DNA from: Teratosphaeria epicoccoides
Taxonomy: Eukaryota > Ascomycota > Dothideomycetes > Mycosphaerellales > Teratosphaeriaceae
NCBI GenBank assembly: GCA_021401465.1
Contig: JADDMT010000016.1
Location: forward strand, 310,001 to 374,000
Direction: 5' to 3'
DNA: 64,000 nucleotides
Under the pieces are notes generated by a model, which worked only from the letters and a program-made list of their open reading frames with translations, did not search any database and had not been told where the DNA came from. The position numbers were made by a program, and so were the translations under genes. The first letter of the stretch is position 1. Each line of letters opens with the position of its first letter. Shown here in pieces: positions 54,770-64,000 of the stretch.

Positions 54770-56062
54770 ATGGCTGTGGAAGCAGCTGGCATAGCTTGGG
54801 CCGCGGAGGAAGTCGTGTCTACGACAGTGCAAGTAGGCTTTGGCGCATACATGGTGTCGAAACCCACGATGCCATTGAAGGCCAATTTTCATCAGATTGC
54901 CACCTCGTCAGACGACGCGACCAGGCTTGCCCTGTCGCGAGCCGATCACACGCTCTCTATCGTCAAGGAAAAAGCTTATCTTTTCGGCGGACAGACAGCG
55001 GCAGGCAAACTGGCCAGCAATGAAATTCACGTGGTCAATCTATCTCCAGGAAAGAAGACGGAATCGGAGTACTCTGTCATACCTGCCGTGGCTGATGTCG
55101 GGAGCACGAAGGTTCCAGCCGCCAGGCGAAAACACGCCGCATGTTCTTTCAATATCTGTGTTGCTGTATATTCCGGGCTTGGCGAGGACGACAAAGTCAT
55201 TGATGAGGCATCCAATGTTTGGCTCTTCAATACTGACAAAAGTGCTTGGGAAGTACTGACACCCAAGAATCCGGGGCCCGGTCCCAGGAGCAGTGCAAGA
55301 TTATTCGACTACAACAACAATTTATTGCTGTACGGTGGCGAGAACGCAGATGGCAAGCCACTGAAAGACGTCTGGCTCTACAGCTATGTCGAGCGAACAT
55401 GGACGCAGCTTCCGGAAGCTCCAGTGGCGACCACCAGCGCTGCAGCGATCAATGGTTGGTTGCACCTCATCTCAGGATCCGACAGCATGAGCGGCGACCT
55501 GCATCTGTTGCCCATCACGCCCATCCAGGGCGAGGAGCAGAAGTGGCACATCATCGCGTTCCCGACGAATCCTCTCACACCGGGCCCTCGTCCAAGAGCA
55601 GGCGCGGGCCTGATACCCATCACTACCGGATACGGAAGGCACTACCTGCTGTACTTGTTTGGGGCGCGTAAGGGCACGGTAACTACCGCTCACTCCGAAA
55701 CGGAGCCGCCGAAAGTCGAGGAAGAAGGCTCTCAGCTACCACAGTACTGGAGTGACATCTGGACGTATCAGTTACCATCTGCTGAAGTCAAGCCATCGAG
55801 CATCACCGACTCCATTAAGCCTGCGAAGATCAAAGACTCGATCCGTTCGGCTTTTGGTGTTAGCACTGGCGGTCACAGCTGGAGCGAGGTGGAGGTGTTG
55901 CCGCCAACAGATATGGAGGCAACCGCTGGGAAGGTGCATCCGGGTCCAAGAGGCTTCTTCGGATACGATGTCGCCAAGGATGGCAAGAGCGTGGTAGTCT
56001 GGGGGGGCATTAACGCTAAAGGGGACAAAGAGGGCGACGGCTGGATTATAAGGCTAAGTTAA
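54770..56062 (+). CDS. Kelch-repeat (galactose-oxidase-like propeller) protein
   Basis: Single exon, 430 residues, ATG at 54770. Kelch-type beta-propeller blades are visible as repeating pieces: KAYLFGGQTAAGKLASNEIH, then ASNVWLFNTDKSAWEVL, GPGPRSSARLFDYNNNLLLY with GGENADGKPLKDVWLY and RTWTQLPEAP, HYLLYLFGARKG, and SVVVWGGINAKG at the end. The GG-x-DVW-x-W pattern is clear. There is no signal peptide or membrane segment; the N-terminus (MAVEAAGIAWAAEEVV) is a short hydrophobic helix. Galactose oxidase's catalytic copper ligands are not evident, so a scaffolding role is more likely than an oxidase. The specific partner is unknown. It is the last host gene before the transposon island. Confidence 0.88.
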   Translation: MAVEAAGIAWAAEEVVSTTVQVGFGAYMVSKPTMPLKANFHQIATSSDDATRLALSRADHTLSIVKEKAYLFGGQTAAGKLASNEIHVVNLSPGKKTESEYSVIPAVADVGSTKVPAARRKHAACSFNICVAVYSGLGEDDKVIDEASNVWLFNTDKSAWEVLTPKNPGPGPRSSARLFDYNNNLLLYGGENADGKPLKDVWLYSYVERTWTQLPEAPVATTSAAAINGWLHLISGSDSMSGDLHLLPITPIQGEEQKWHIIAFPTNPLTPGPRPRAGAGLIPITTGYGRHYLLYLFGARKGTVTTAHSETEPPKVEEEGSQLPQYWSDIWTYQLPSAEVKPSSITDSIKPAKIKDSIRSAFGVSTGGHSWSEVEVLPPTDMEATAGKVHPGPRGFFGYDVAKDGKSVVVWGGINAKGDKEGDGWIIRLS

Positions 56063-56787
56063 GAGAAGTTCACGATCGATATGAATTAATTGTGACATTT
56101 GCATGATCTGAACAGAGACTAGGCCGATACTTTTCTAAAGCGAAGGACTGTCATCTTCCTTGTCTAGACAGGTCGTCGTAATAAGCGTTATAGTAAGACT
56201 ATATAGTATACCTATAAAGCTAAGACTACTTATAGCTTTACTACCTAAAGCATAGCTTGTAATCTAGTTATATAATAATCTTCTAAGCTTTTTTAAAGTA
56301 CGTAAAGTTATATTCTAGGATATATGTAATACAATTAATACTATTAGGAGGTATTAGAGCCAAACATACTCTAAGATACTATCCTTAGTATGCTACAGAC
56401 CCTGTCTATTATAATAGGAGTCCCTGTTAAATTAAGGTCTTATACAGGTAATAGATTTACGCATAGGAAGTAGCTATAGAAGGAATGTATTATTGTTATA
56501 GTTTAGAGTACTATTACCTGAATCCTAACATGTAAATAGAAGAGAGGATCTATTACATGTTATTAGAGATCTGTTATATGTAAACAGATTCCTTAAGAGT
56601 CTGTTGCCTATGCTATAGACACCTAGATCTGTAGGGTTAGTTATTATAAGAGTCATAGATTAGAACACTATAGCATGAGTCATAACACATACACAGGGAA
56701 AGGATCTATTACATAAGGACAGATACCTAGATCTGTAGGGTTAGTCTACAGATCTACAGACATAAGTCTAAAGGGTCTGTTAATAGA
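56063..56787. other. AT-rich transposon debris with diverged LTR fragment
   Basis: From about 56165 the base composition drops to strongly AT-rich with TA-rich words, the usual look of RIP-damaged repeat. From about 56530 to 56787 the sequence resembles the neighbouring LTR: a block GATCTGTAGGGTTAGTCTAC occurs at about 56729-56748 as in the LTR, and a second similar block (GATCTGTAGGGTTAG) near 56630. So part of an older LTR copy abuts the complete element. No gene is present. Confidence 0.65.
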
Positions 56788-57277
56788 TGTCATGAGTGTC
56801 AGGAGTACTGTCCGGAGTACTGTAGGATACAGGATCATGTAGGTCCTAAGTGCTATGAGTCATAGTACCGTCATGGGAGTACTATGAGTCATAGGCATAG
56901 TCATGGAAGAAAGGATCTGTCACGTAAGGACAGATCCCCGGATCTGTAGGGTTAGTCTACAGATCCATAGGCTTGCAAGGAAGAAGGGATCTGTCATGTG
57001 ATAACAGACCCTTAGATCTATAGGGTTAGTCTACAGATCTACAGACACGGATCTGTCGGGTCTGTCGACAGATCTAACAGAGCTGCTCTGTCGCTCTCTA
57101 GTATATAGGGATGGCTTTAGGACAGGCAGTTAGGAGCTTCGTGCTTAATCTCAATTTAATCCTCTCTTGCTTAGAGGAGAGTCAGTTACAAGGTCAACTG
57201 CTATTGTCGATATTCTTCACAGCTCCCGAGTCTAACACCTGGTTACCTTCCTGCTATTAGCACCTACCCTTATGACA
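56788..57277 (+). repeat. 5' LTR (490 bp)
   Basis: Starts TGTCATGAGTGTCAGG and ends CACCTACCCTTATGACA. A TATA-like ACTATAT... and AGTATATAGGGATGG at about 57101-57115 could be the promoter. Inside are two related units each built around GGATCTGTCAYGT and GGGTTAGTCTACAGATC, spaced about 70 bp. Confidence 0.95.
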
Positions 57278-57336
57278 TTTTGAGCACCACTTCTAGGGAA
57301 GCATCAGGAGACTTAGCGAGCGCTTGACATACGCCT

Positions 57337-58662
57337 ATGTCAAGTAGTTCTTCAACTGTCAGTTTAAGCTCTAGCGACAGTCAACCGACACCACGAGAAC
57401 AAGTTGCCGCTATACCTCAAATCACGTAGTAGCTCGAATCCATTCACCTTAGCGAGATGGCTCTAGCATCCGTCGCAGGTTCAACTACCGGGAATGGACA
57501 CGGCAACAACGGCTTCAAGATGGGAAGCCCTACAGAGTTCATAGGACAACGATCTCAAGTCGAGATGTTTATCCTATAATGCTAGTTAGCATTTAACGTG
57601 GATACGGAACGGTTTACGACACATCATAAGCGAATGATGTACATTGTCTCTTACCTGAAGGGACCGGCGTTCGAGTTTATCTAGCCTCATCTAACGGATT
57701 ATCTGGATCACGTCAGTAGCGCCGAAGCTAGGAAGACGACGACTAGGGAGATTCTTAACTTAGACAAGTCTTTGTTTAAGGCATTACGCGAAGCGTTCGG
57801 GCTTAGTAATGAGCAACAAGAGGCCGAAAGAGCTCTCCTAGGAATCTAGCAGAAGGGTTCCGCCACGAAGTACCGCGCGGACTTTCAGACCCTCTCTGCT
57901 CGAGTCGACTAGAATGATAACGCTTTAGCCGCTCAGTTCTACTAGGGACTGAAGGAGACGGTTAAAGATGAAATTGCCCGAGGAGATCGGCTAACGACAT
58001 TCAAGGAAATGAGCGATCTCGCGATTAGAATCGATAATCGCATCTAGGAACGACAGCAAGAACGACAACATGGAAATCGCAAGCCGGCGCAGGCTAACCA
58101 TAAGGTCTAACGATTGGCACCGAAATGGCGAAGCGATTACTACAGTCTCTAACCTATGGAGTTAGATGCGACTAAGGGGCGTCCGAGGAATGGACCCCAA
58201 GGAAAGCCGCGGAAGGGCTCTCCTCCCTAGAATGGTCTGAAGAAGCCATTCGACAAGAGTAATCTCGAGTGCCACAACTGCGGAAAGAAAGGACACTTTT
58301 CCCGCGAATGTTTTGCTAAGAAGCAACGACAAGAGCTGCCTAGGATAGAGCAGGCTCGCGCGACAACGACGGCACCTAAGCAAAAGGTCGCCGCTACTCG
58401 AGAACCGGACCATGCCGCACTTACTTGGACTGCGTGCTACGACGACGATTGTCGAATTCACAAGAGTGATAAAGATGGTTCCGGATGGTACCCTAGCCGA
58501 AACAAGGCATAGTCGATCTGTGCGCTAAGGGGTACACCTTCTAGTACAACAGTCCTGAGAGAACAGGAACTAGAAGAAGAAGAAGAAGGTTCGGACGACA
58601 ACTACGAGCTTGTCGAAGCCGTCATTCCTGATTCCGAGGAAGACGAGAGCATAGAGCGATAG
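57337..58662 (+). pseudogene. Degenerate gag (capsid and CCHC zinc knuckle)
   Basis: Frame from the ATG at 57337 to a stop at 58660-58662, broken by about nine TAG and three TAA codons. A Ser/Thr-rich start is followed by the Gag core (PTEFIGQRSQVEMF, then FNVDTERFTTHHKR) and ends with an acidic tail. The nucleocapsid zinc knuckle CHNCGKKGHFSREC lies at 58270-58311, C-x2-C-x4-H-x4-C. Most stops fit CAG or TGG changed to TAG. The stop at 58660 may itself be damage because the frame remains coding-like for about 100 codons after it. Confidence 0.85.
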
Positions 58663-59201
58663 GCCATGCCGCTACATGACATCGGACTCGACATTATCCG
58701 GATCATACAGAACTAGTAGGCTCAGGCTTGCCCATGGATTAATGGAGTACAACACGTCGACTAGCTTCAGTATGACGAACTAGCCGACCGTATGCGACGA
58801 CACCTAAGGAGACTACTAGTCGTAGCTTAACCTCACGCGCATCAGAAAGTTGTCCAAGAAATTGTACCGTTCGGGGTAGAGTTCACGCCCTAGGGAGGCT
58901 ACCTAACCCACGAAGGTATTCAGATTCCACGAGCGCTACGACTCCGAGTCTATCATTTAAAGATGGAGTACGCAAGGAACGCGCAGGAACAGCGAGGCCA
59001 AGAACGCGAACGATCTCTTAGGCCAGAAAACGGTAACGCTTACAGAAGAAGCCGAGACCGCACGATCCCTGAACTAGTCCGTGAAGACAGTTATTCGGGA
59101 AACGACGAGGTCCGCCGAAATTAGACCCACGGACGGACTAGACAGGGCTGCAACGATGTGCCGCGATCGGCGCCAGATACGCGAACAACCTTAGAGTATA
59201 G

Positions 59202-62200
59202 TTGCACATCGACGAGACGCCAGCTAGGGCCTTAATAGATTCAGGATGTACTGGAATCTTCATGACGCCCAAGTTCGCCAGGACAGCTAGGATAAAGCTA
59301 CAGGCGAAAACGAATGCTTTCTCGCTACAAGCGATCGATAGAAAGCCGGTCACGTACAACCAAGGAATAGTTGACGAGGAGACCGAGATGATGCCTCTGC
59401 GGATAGGACGCTACTAAGAGATGCTCTAGTTCGACATCACGGAGTCGCTAGGCTCGGATGTAGTACTAGGGTTACTATGGCTAAGGAACGCTAACCCCTA
59501 TATCGACTAGAAGAATAAGAGGATCTAGTTCCTAGAACTCTCAAGATCGATACCTCTACCTGTAGTGCACGACGCACTAGGCAAGATCGAAATATGTGCT
59601 ATGACTTCAAGCGAGATAGTAGCCGCCATCAAGGATCCAGAACAGGAAGTGCACGTCCTATAGGTCAAAGCAACGCAATCGGAAGTCAGGGTCGAATTTA
59701 CAGTTCCCGATGAGTATAAAGAGTTCGCTACTCTTTTCGAGGAAGAACCCGACCAAGAAGCTCTGCCAGAACACTAGGAGTAGGACTACGGGATACCCTT
59801 ACTCCCTGGCAAGACACTGACGAAGCAATCAGTTCGCCTGTTATCAGCAGCGAAACTAGAGATTCTCCGGAAATACCTAGAAGACAACCTCCGGAAAGGC
59901 TTCATTTGCGAGTCGCAGTCCCCGGCTGGATATCCGATCCTGTTTGTGCCTAAGGGGGAAGATGACTGGCGACTCTGCGTAGATTATCGTGGATTAAATG
60001 ACATCATGATAAAGAATAGTTATCCGCTTCCTTTGCTCTCGGAATTGCAGGACCGCCTACAAGGAGCAATGTAGTTCTCGAAGTTCGACATACCTAGAGC
60101 GTATAATCGAATTCGAATTAAGGAAGGCGAAGAATAGAAGACCGCGTTCCGAACTAGGTTCGGGTACTACGAGTACATAGTCATGCCATTTAGGTTGACA
60201 AACGCCCTGGCTACATGGCAGGCATTTATCAACAATGTGCTACGAGAGTACCTCGACGTCTTTGTAGTTGTATACCTAGACGACATCCTCGTCTATTCCC
60301 GGACGATCGAAGAACATAGGACTCACGTACGCAAGGTACTTTAGAAACTCCAGGACTACCGACTAAAGGTCAAGCCGTAGAAGAGCGAGTTTCATAAGCA
60401 GGAAGTACAATTCCTTAGCTACGTAGTAGCATGGAATGGAATCAAGATGGACACCAAGAAAGTCTAGGTCGTAAAAGAGTAGCCTACGCCGACTAATGTT
60501 AAGGAAGTACAGTCCTTCCTTAGATTCGCTAACTTCTACAGGAGATTTGTGGCAAACTATTCGAAGATCACGGCACTACTTACGACTCTTACGACAAAGG
60601 ATACACTATTCGTATAGGACGACGCCTAACGGAATGCCTTCGAGGAACTCAAGCGACGATTTACAGATCAGCCGATCTTACTTGTGTTCGACCTGGATAA
60701 GCCTATCACAGTCGAAACAGATGCCTCCGACGTAGCACTCGGGGCATGCTTGAGTCAACTAGGACCGAGTAGACGACTACAGCTAGTCGCCTACTACTCG
60801 AGGAAATTGTCTGGACCGGAACTCTGATATGACGTCCACGACAAAGAACTTCTAGCCATAGTAGACGCCTACAAGGCCTGGCGGGTCTACTTAGAAGGTT
60901 CTAAGCACTAGGTCACAGTCTACACAGACCATGAGAACTTGCGATACTTCACAACGACGAAAGAGTTAAACTGACGACAGGTTCGGTAGAGCGAGGAGCT
61001 CTCTAGTTTTAACTGCAAGATCGTCTATCGCAAGGGGACTGACAACGCACGCGCCGATGCACTTAGCCGCCAGACGGACTACATGAAGGGCGTGAAGCGG
61101 GAGAAACATGCTGTTCTCCAGGAAAATAGCGATGGCACGCTAGGAGTCAACCGACTCGCGGCCACGACTGTCACATAGACTAGTAGGTTTCAGGACGACC
61201 TGAAGAACGCCCTAATCCATGACCTAACCGCACTCGCTGTCCGCGACGACATTGATGGACAGGAGGATTAGGAAGACGAAGACGGAATCCTTCTGTTTCA
61301 AGGATTAGTATACATGCTAACGTCTTTACGATCGGAACTACTACGCCTCTGACACGACGTACCTCAGGCAGGACACCCGGGAGTGTCTAAAATGAAGCAA
61401 ATTCTCCGACAAGAATATTACTTCCCTAGGATGAGCAAGGCAATCGAGGACTACGTCCGTCGATGTGTGACTTGCCGACGAAGTAAGCACGACTGTCACA
61501 GACCGTATAGGCTACTACGACCACTAAAGGTGCCTTAACGGCCATGGGAATCGCTCGCTATGGATTTTATCGTCAAACTACCTCAGTCGAGAGAACCCGC
61601 GACTAATGAGTTCTTCGACGGGATCATGGTAGTAGTCGACCGATTCACCAAGTTCGGGAAATTTATCCCTTACCGCGAAGACTTCAAGACTGAAGATATC
61701 GCGCATGTCTTCATCAAATGGGTAGTGGCATTACACGGCATGCTACAGGACCTAGTAACGGATCGAGGATCCGTGTTTACCTCTAACTTCTAGAGAGCCC
61801 TGATGAGACAATTCCAGGTCAAACATCGATTAAGTACTTCCTTCTACCCTTAGACGGATAGACAGACAGAACGCCTAAATTAGACGTTAGAACAGTACCT
61901 TCGATCCTATGTTAATAGGGACTAGAACAACTAGGTAGAGTTGTTGCTAATGGCACAGCTCGCGTATAATAGTACGCCAGCAGAGTCGACAGGACTCTCG
62001 CCATTTCAGATGGCGTATAGATCAGCTATAGAAGACATTCTAGACGTCTTAGCTAGTGATCCGAACCTAGCAGCACTCGGACGAGTAGAACATCTACGCC
62101 GACTGCAAACAGAAGCACGACTCGACCTGCAGTTCTATTAGCAGAACATGGCACGGTACGCGAATCGTAAGAGAATTAAGGGACTAATTCTAAAGGAGGG

Positions 62201-62621
62201 GGACAAGGTGTATCTCCTCTGCCGTCACATCAAATCGGACAAACCGAGTAAAAAACTAGACGCTGTAAAACTAGGACCATTCAGGATCAAGGCTAAGACG
62301 GGACCAGTCAATTTTGAATTACAGCTACCCGAGCAGATGAGAGTACACCCTGTGTTCCATGTCTCTCTGCTAGAACAAGCAGCGCCGGACGCCGCACTGT
62401 AATCAGAACCCTTACTACTCGACCCTGAAGTAGAAGAACCGGAGTACTCTGTCGAAAGGATTATCGACACTCGCTGGCAGGACGGACAGCGACAGTACTT
62501 AGTAAAATGGGAAGGATATAGGAGTAACGAGAACACCTGGGAACCCCTAGAACACCTGCGAAACTGTTAGCAAAAGATACGAAGTTTCGAGAAAGGAACG
62601 AACCTAGGAAGAAGATCCTAA
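59202..62621 (+). pseudogene. Degenerate pol (PR-RT-RNaseH-IN-chromodomain)
   Basis: One frame, minus one relative to gag, with about 25 TAG, 3 TAA and 3 TGA stops and a likely genuine TAA at 62619-62621. Protease LIDSGCTG is near 59232; RT with YLDD at 60273-60284 and the preceding FVPKGEDDWRLCVDYRG; RNase H with ETDASDVALGAC near 60711; integrase with a zinc-type HHCC region around 61370-61500 (RRCVTCRR), core Asp in AMDFIVKL and VTDRGS, Glu following; and a chromodomain (YLVKWEGYRSNENTWEPLEHL) at about 62495-62560. The start upstream of the protease is not clear. I give no repaired sequence. Confidence 0.92.
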
Positions 62622-62684
62622 GCCACGACTAGACTCCTGCGGGACGCCGTCGACCGGCTCGGCTATCACGCCATCCAGGAAACC

Positions 62685-63236
62685 CTAATATGAGGAGTTA
62701 GCGAAACCCTCCATTGCGCTCCATGTCGTAGGACTAAGAGCGAGACCCGCGGAAGGATCTAGGTTAAGAAGAAACCCGGCCTGCGCAAGAGCTTGTTCCT
62801 CGGCCTCCTCCTCCCTGATCTCGCGCTCCTCGAGAGCGCGACTATCTTCGACCTCCCGGTCGACTGCGTCTAACTGTTTTCGAAGACGCATCTCCTTCGC
62901 ATGCGCCTCTAGCATCTTCTACGAAGCTTCGGCTAGGACTACCTTCGCACGATCGAGATCGGCAATTAGTCTTTTCCGCTAATCGCCTAACTTCTTCTAT
63001 TCGACCTCTGTCACCTTCGCGTCGCAACTCCGACAGTTGCTAAAGTGACATTGCGAACATTTCCCTAAGGAAATGTGTACCCGACAGACGAGCTTTAGCT
63101 CTTGACACCAAGTACAGGACTTCATGCTGTCCTGGCCCTGACGATAGATTCGATTCGCGCGGCGTTTGCGTTTCTGCGTTGAAGGGGCGTCAGTGTCTAG
63201 AATGACACAAGGCAGTGATGTAGAAAGAGAAGACAT
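62685..63236 (-). pseudogene. Antisense frame: Zn2Cys6-like cluster plus coiled coil
   Basis: On the strand opposite to pol, between pol's stop and the 3' LTR. From an ATG at 63234-63236 to a TAG at 62685-62687 the frame has 183 codons and only three stops, all TAG (62997, 62979 and 62919), the same damage type as gag and pol. The N-terminal part is basic (KRKRRANR) and then has cysteines spaced C-x2-C-x6-C-x8-C-x2-C-x7-C (about 63029-63117), which fits the fungal Zn(II)2Cys6 cluster with one extra Cys. The rest is a Glu/Arg/Lys/Ala helix (for example LEEREIREEEAEEQALAQAG), probably a coiled coil, ending with an aromatic/Ser stretch. The final TAG may also be damage because the frame continues open to 62604. 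An RNA or protein product is not shown. Confidence 0.6.
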
Positions 63237-63302
63237 CACAGTTTAAAAGAAGAAACAAGAGAAACCCCGCACTAATGAGGTAGCTTAGGGACGAGCTAGA
63301 CT

Positions 63303-63312
63303 AAGAGGGGGA
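63303..63312 (+). other. Polypurine tract
   Basis: AAGAGGGGGA immediately precedes the 3' LTR (63316) by three bases; it is the expected plus-strand primer for reverse transcription. Confidence 0.75.
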
Positions 63313-63315
63313 TAG

Positions 63316-63805
63316 TGTCATAAGTGTCAGGAGTACTGTCTAGAGTACTATAGGATACAGGATCATGTAGGTCCTAAGTGCTATAAGTCATAGTACCGTC
63401 ATAGGAGTACTATGAGTTATAGGCATAGTCATAGAAGAAAGGATCTGTCACGTGAGGGCAGATCCCCGGATCTGTAGGGTTAGTCTACAGATCCATAGGC
63501 TTGCAAGGAAGAAGGGATCTGTCACGTGATAATAGAACCTTGGATCTGTGGGGTTAGTCTACAGATCTACAGACACGGATCTGTCGGGTCTGTCGACAGA
63601 TCTAACAGAGCTGCTCTGTCACTCTCTAGTATATAGGGGTAGCTTTAGGACAGGCAGTTAGGAGCTTCGTGCTTAATCTCAATTTAATCCTCTCTTGCTT
63701 AGAGGAGAGTCAGTTACAAGGTCAACTGCTATTGTCGATATTCTTCACAGCTCCCGAGTCTAACACCTAGTCACCTTCCTGCTATCGGCACCTACCCTTA
63801 TGACA
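63316..63805 (+). repeat. 3' LTR (490 bp)
   Basis: Starts TGTCATAAGTGTCAGG and ends CACCTACCCTTATGACA. Same length as the 5' LTR with no gaps; about 22 differences, 21 of them transitions, for roughly 95.5% identity by manual comparison. Confidence 0.95.
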
Positions 63806-64000
63806 CTAGCTGCCGCGGAATTAGCGCGGCGTATACGCGAGGTATATTCAGTGCTAATAGAACACTAGAAAAAGGCCTCAGAATCCTAGATGAAACATAA
63901 TAACGCCTATGCTAAACTGATGTAGTACGCGGTTAGTACGAAGGTATTACTGTTAACAAAGAATCTTAAGCTAAAACTTCTAAGTAAGAAGATGACGCCA
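63806..64000 (+). pseudogene. Integrase C-terminal fragment of a second Gypsy element
   Basis: From 63808 a frame reads AAAELARRIREVYSVLIE, then after TAG stops MKHNNAYAKLM and YAVSTKVLLLTKNLKLK, the usual linker and 'lock' region of Gypsy integrases just before the GPF-type motif (…LSKKMTP at the window end). Three TAG stops interrupt it. It runs in the same direction as the complete element but is a different family member, and it continues past the right edge. Confidence 0.75.

Larger units (their letters stand above)
56788..63805 (+). mobile_element. Ty3/Gypsy chromovirus LTR retrotransposon, RIP-damaged
   Basis: Full structure of 7,018 bp: 490-bp LTRs at both ends beginning TGT and ending ACA, gag with a CCHC knuckle, pol in the order protease, RT, RNase H, integrase, chromodomain, then a polypurine tract before the 3' LTR. 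The order RT-RNase H-integrase and the chromodomain place it in the chromoviruses. By manual reading the gag and pol frames contain about 34 TAG, 6 TAA and 3 TGA stops, so it cannot code for its own movement. The two LTRs differ at about 22 positions, all but one transitions. No matching 5-bp duplication flanks it (ATAGA on the left, CTAGC on the right). Confidence 0.95.

Noticed and set aside
57278..57300. tRNA primer-binding site after the 5' LTR
   Set aside because: The sequence after the LTR (TTTTGAGCACCACTTC) does not begin with TGG, so I cannot assign a tRNA; self-priming or RIP damage are possible but unproven.
57337..62621. TAG codons as reassigned or readthrough codons in gag-pol
   Set aside because: Host genes end normally, TAA and TGA also occur within the frames, and the LTRs show the same transition damage, so RIP is the simpler explanation.

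Overview
This is nuclear DNA of a filamentous ascomycete (Pezizomycotina). The evidence is short GT-AG introns of about 46-105 nt with CTAAC/CTGAC-like branch sites, gene families restricted to fungi (Nma111, AIM24, DUF3824, DUF3638 giants), closely packed genes on both strands, and a retrotransposon full of C-to-T type damage as expected from repeat-induced point mutation (RIP). The style of the genes suggests Dothideomycetes. That is inference from general familiarity, not a database match.

Layout. 1-4382 (-): 5' part of a long coiled-coil repeat protein that runs off the left edge. 4832-5409 (+): ribosomal protein eL27. 6383-8645 (-): propionyl-CoA-synthetase-type acyl-CoA synthetase. 8921-10603 (+): DEAD-box helicase Dbp3. 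10784-14410 (-): translesion polymerase Rev1. 14703-15205 (+): AP-2 sigma. 15894-19025 (-): HtrA-like protease Nma111. 20320-20644 (+): a doubtful small gene. 21019-24425 (-): DUF3824 protein. 25434-27204 (-): secreted, probably GPI-anchored App1-type (DUF2183) protein. 27475-28181: a decayed terminal-inverted-repeat element, followed by coding relics. 29303-30531 (-): AIM24. 31349-40812 (-): a DUF6606/DUF3638/DUF3645 giant of about 3,100 residues with one apparent single-base deletion. 42068-43447 (-): Cdc7 kinase. 43696-47453 (+): condensin subunit 1. 48489-49705 (-): hypothetical protein. 50307-50927 (-): Imp3. 51167-52885 (+): His7. 53678-54046 (+): small secreted cysteine-rich protein behind a minisatellite. 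54770-56062 (+): Kelch protein.

From about 56.17 kb to the right edge the sequence becomes an AT-rich transposon island. A complete Ty3/Gypsy chromovirus (56788-63805) has two 490-bp LTRs, gag, a pol with protease, RT, RNase H, integrase and chromodomain, and many in-frame stops that are mostly TAG. It is flanked on the left by diverged LTR-like sequence and on the right by the integrase end of a second Gypsy element. Between pol and the 3' LTR, on the opposite strand, lies a decayed reading frame with a Zn2Cys6-like cysteine cluster and a coiled coil. I consider it the most interesting item in the window.

The host genes do not form one pathway. They are housekeeping genes for ribosome biogenesis (eL27, Dbp3, Imp3), chromosome replication, repair and condensation (Cdc7, Rev1, condensin), trafficking (AP-2), metabolism (acyl-CoA synthetase, His7) and mitochondria (AIM24). 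Several pairs share short divergent promoters: coiled-coil gene/eL27, acyl-CoA synthetase/Dbp3, Rev1/AP-2 sigma, Cdc7/condensin and Imp3/His7. The accessory character rises sharply after 52.9 kb: minisatellite, secreted protein, then transposons.
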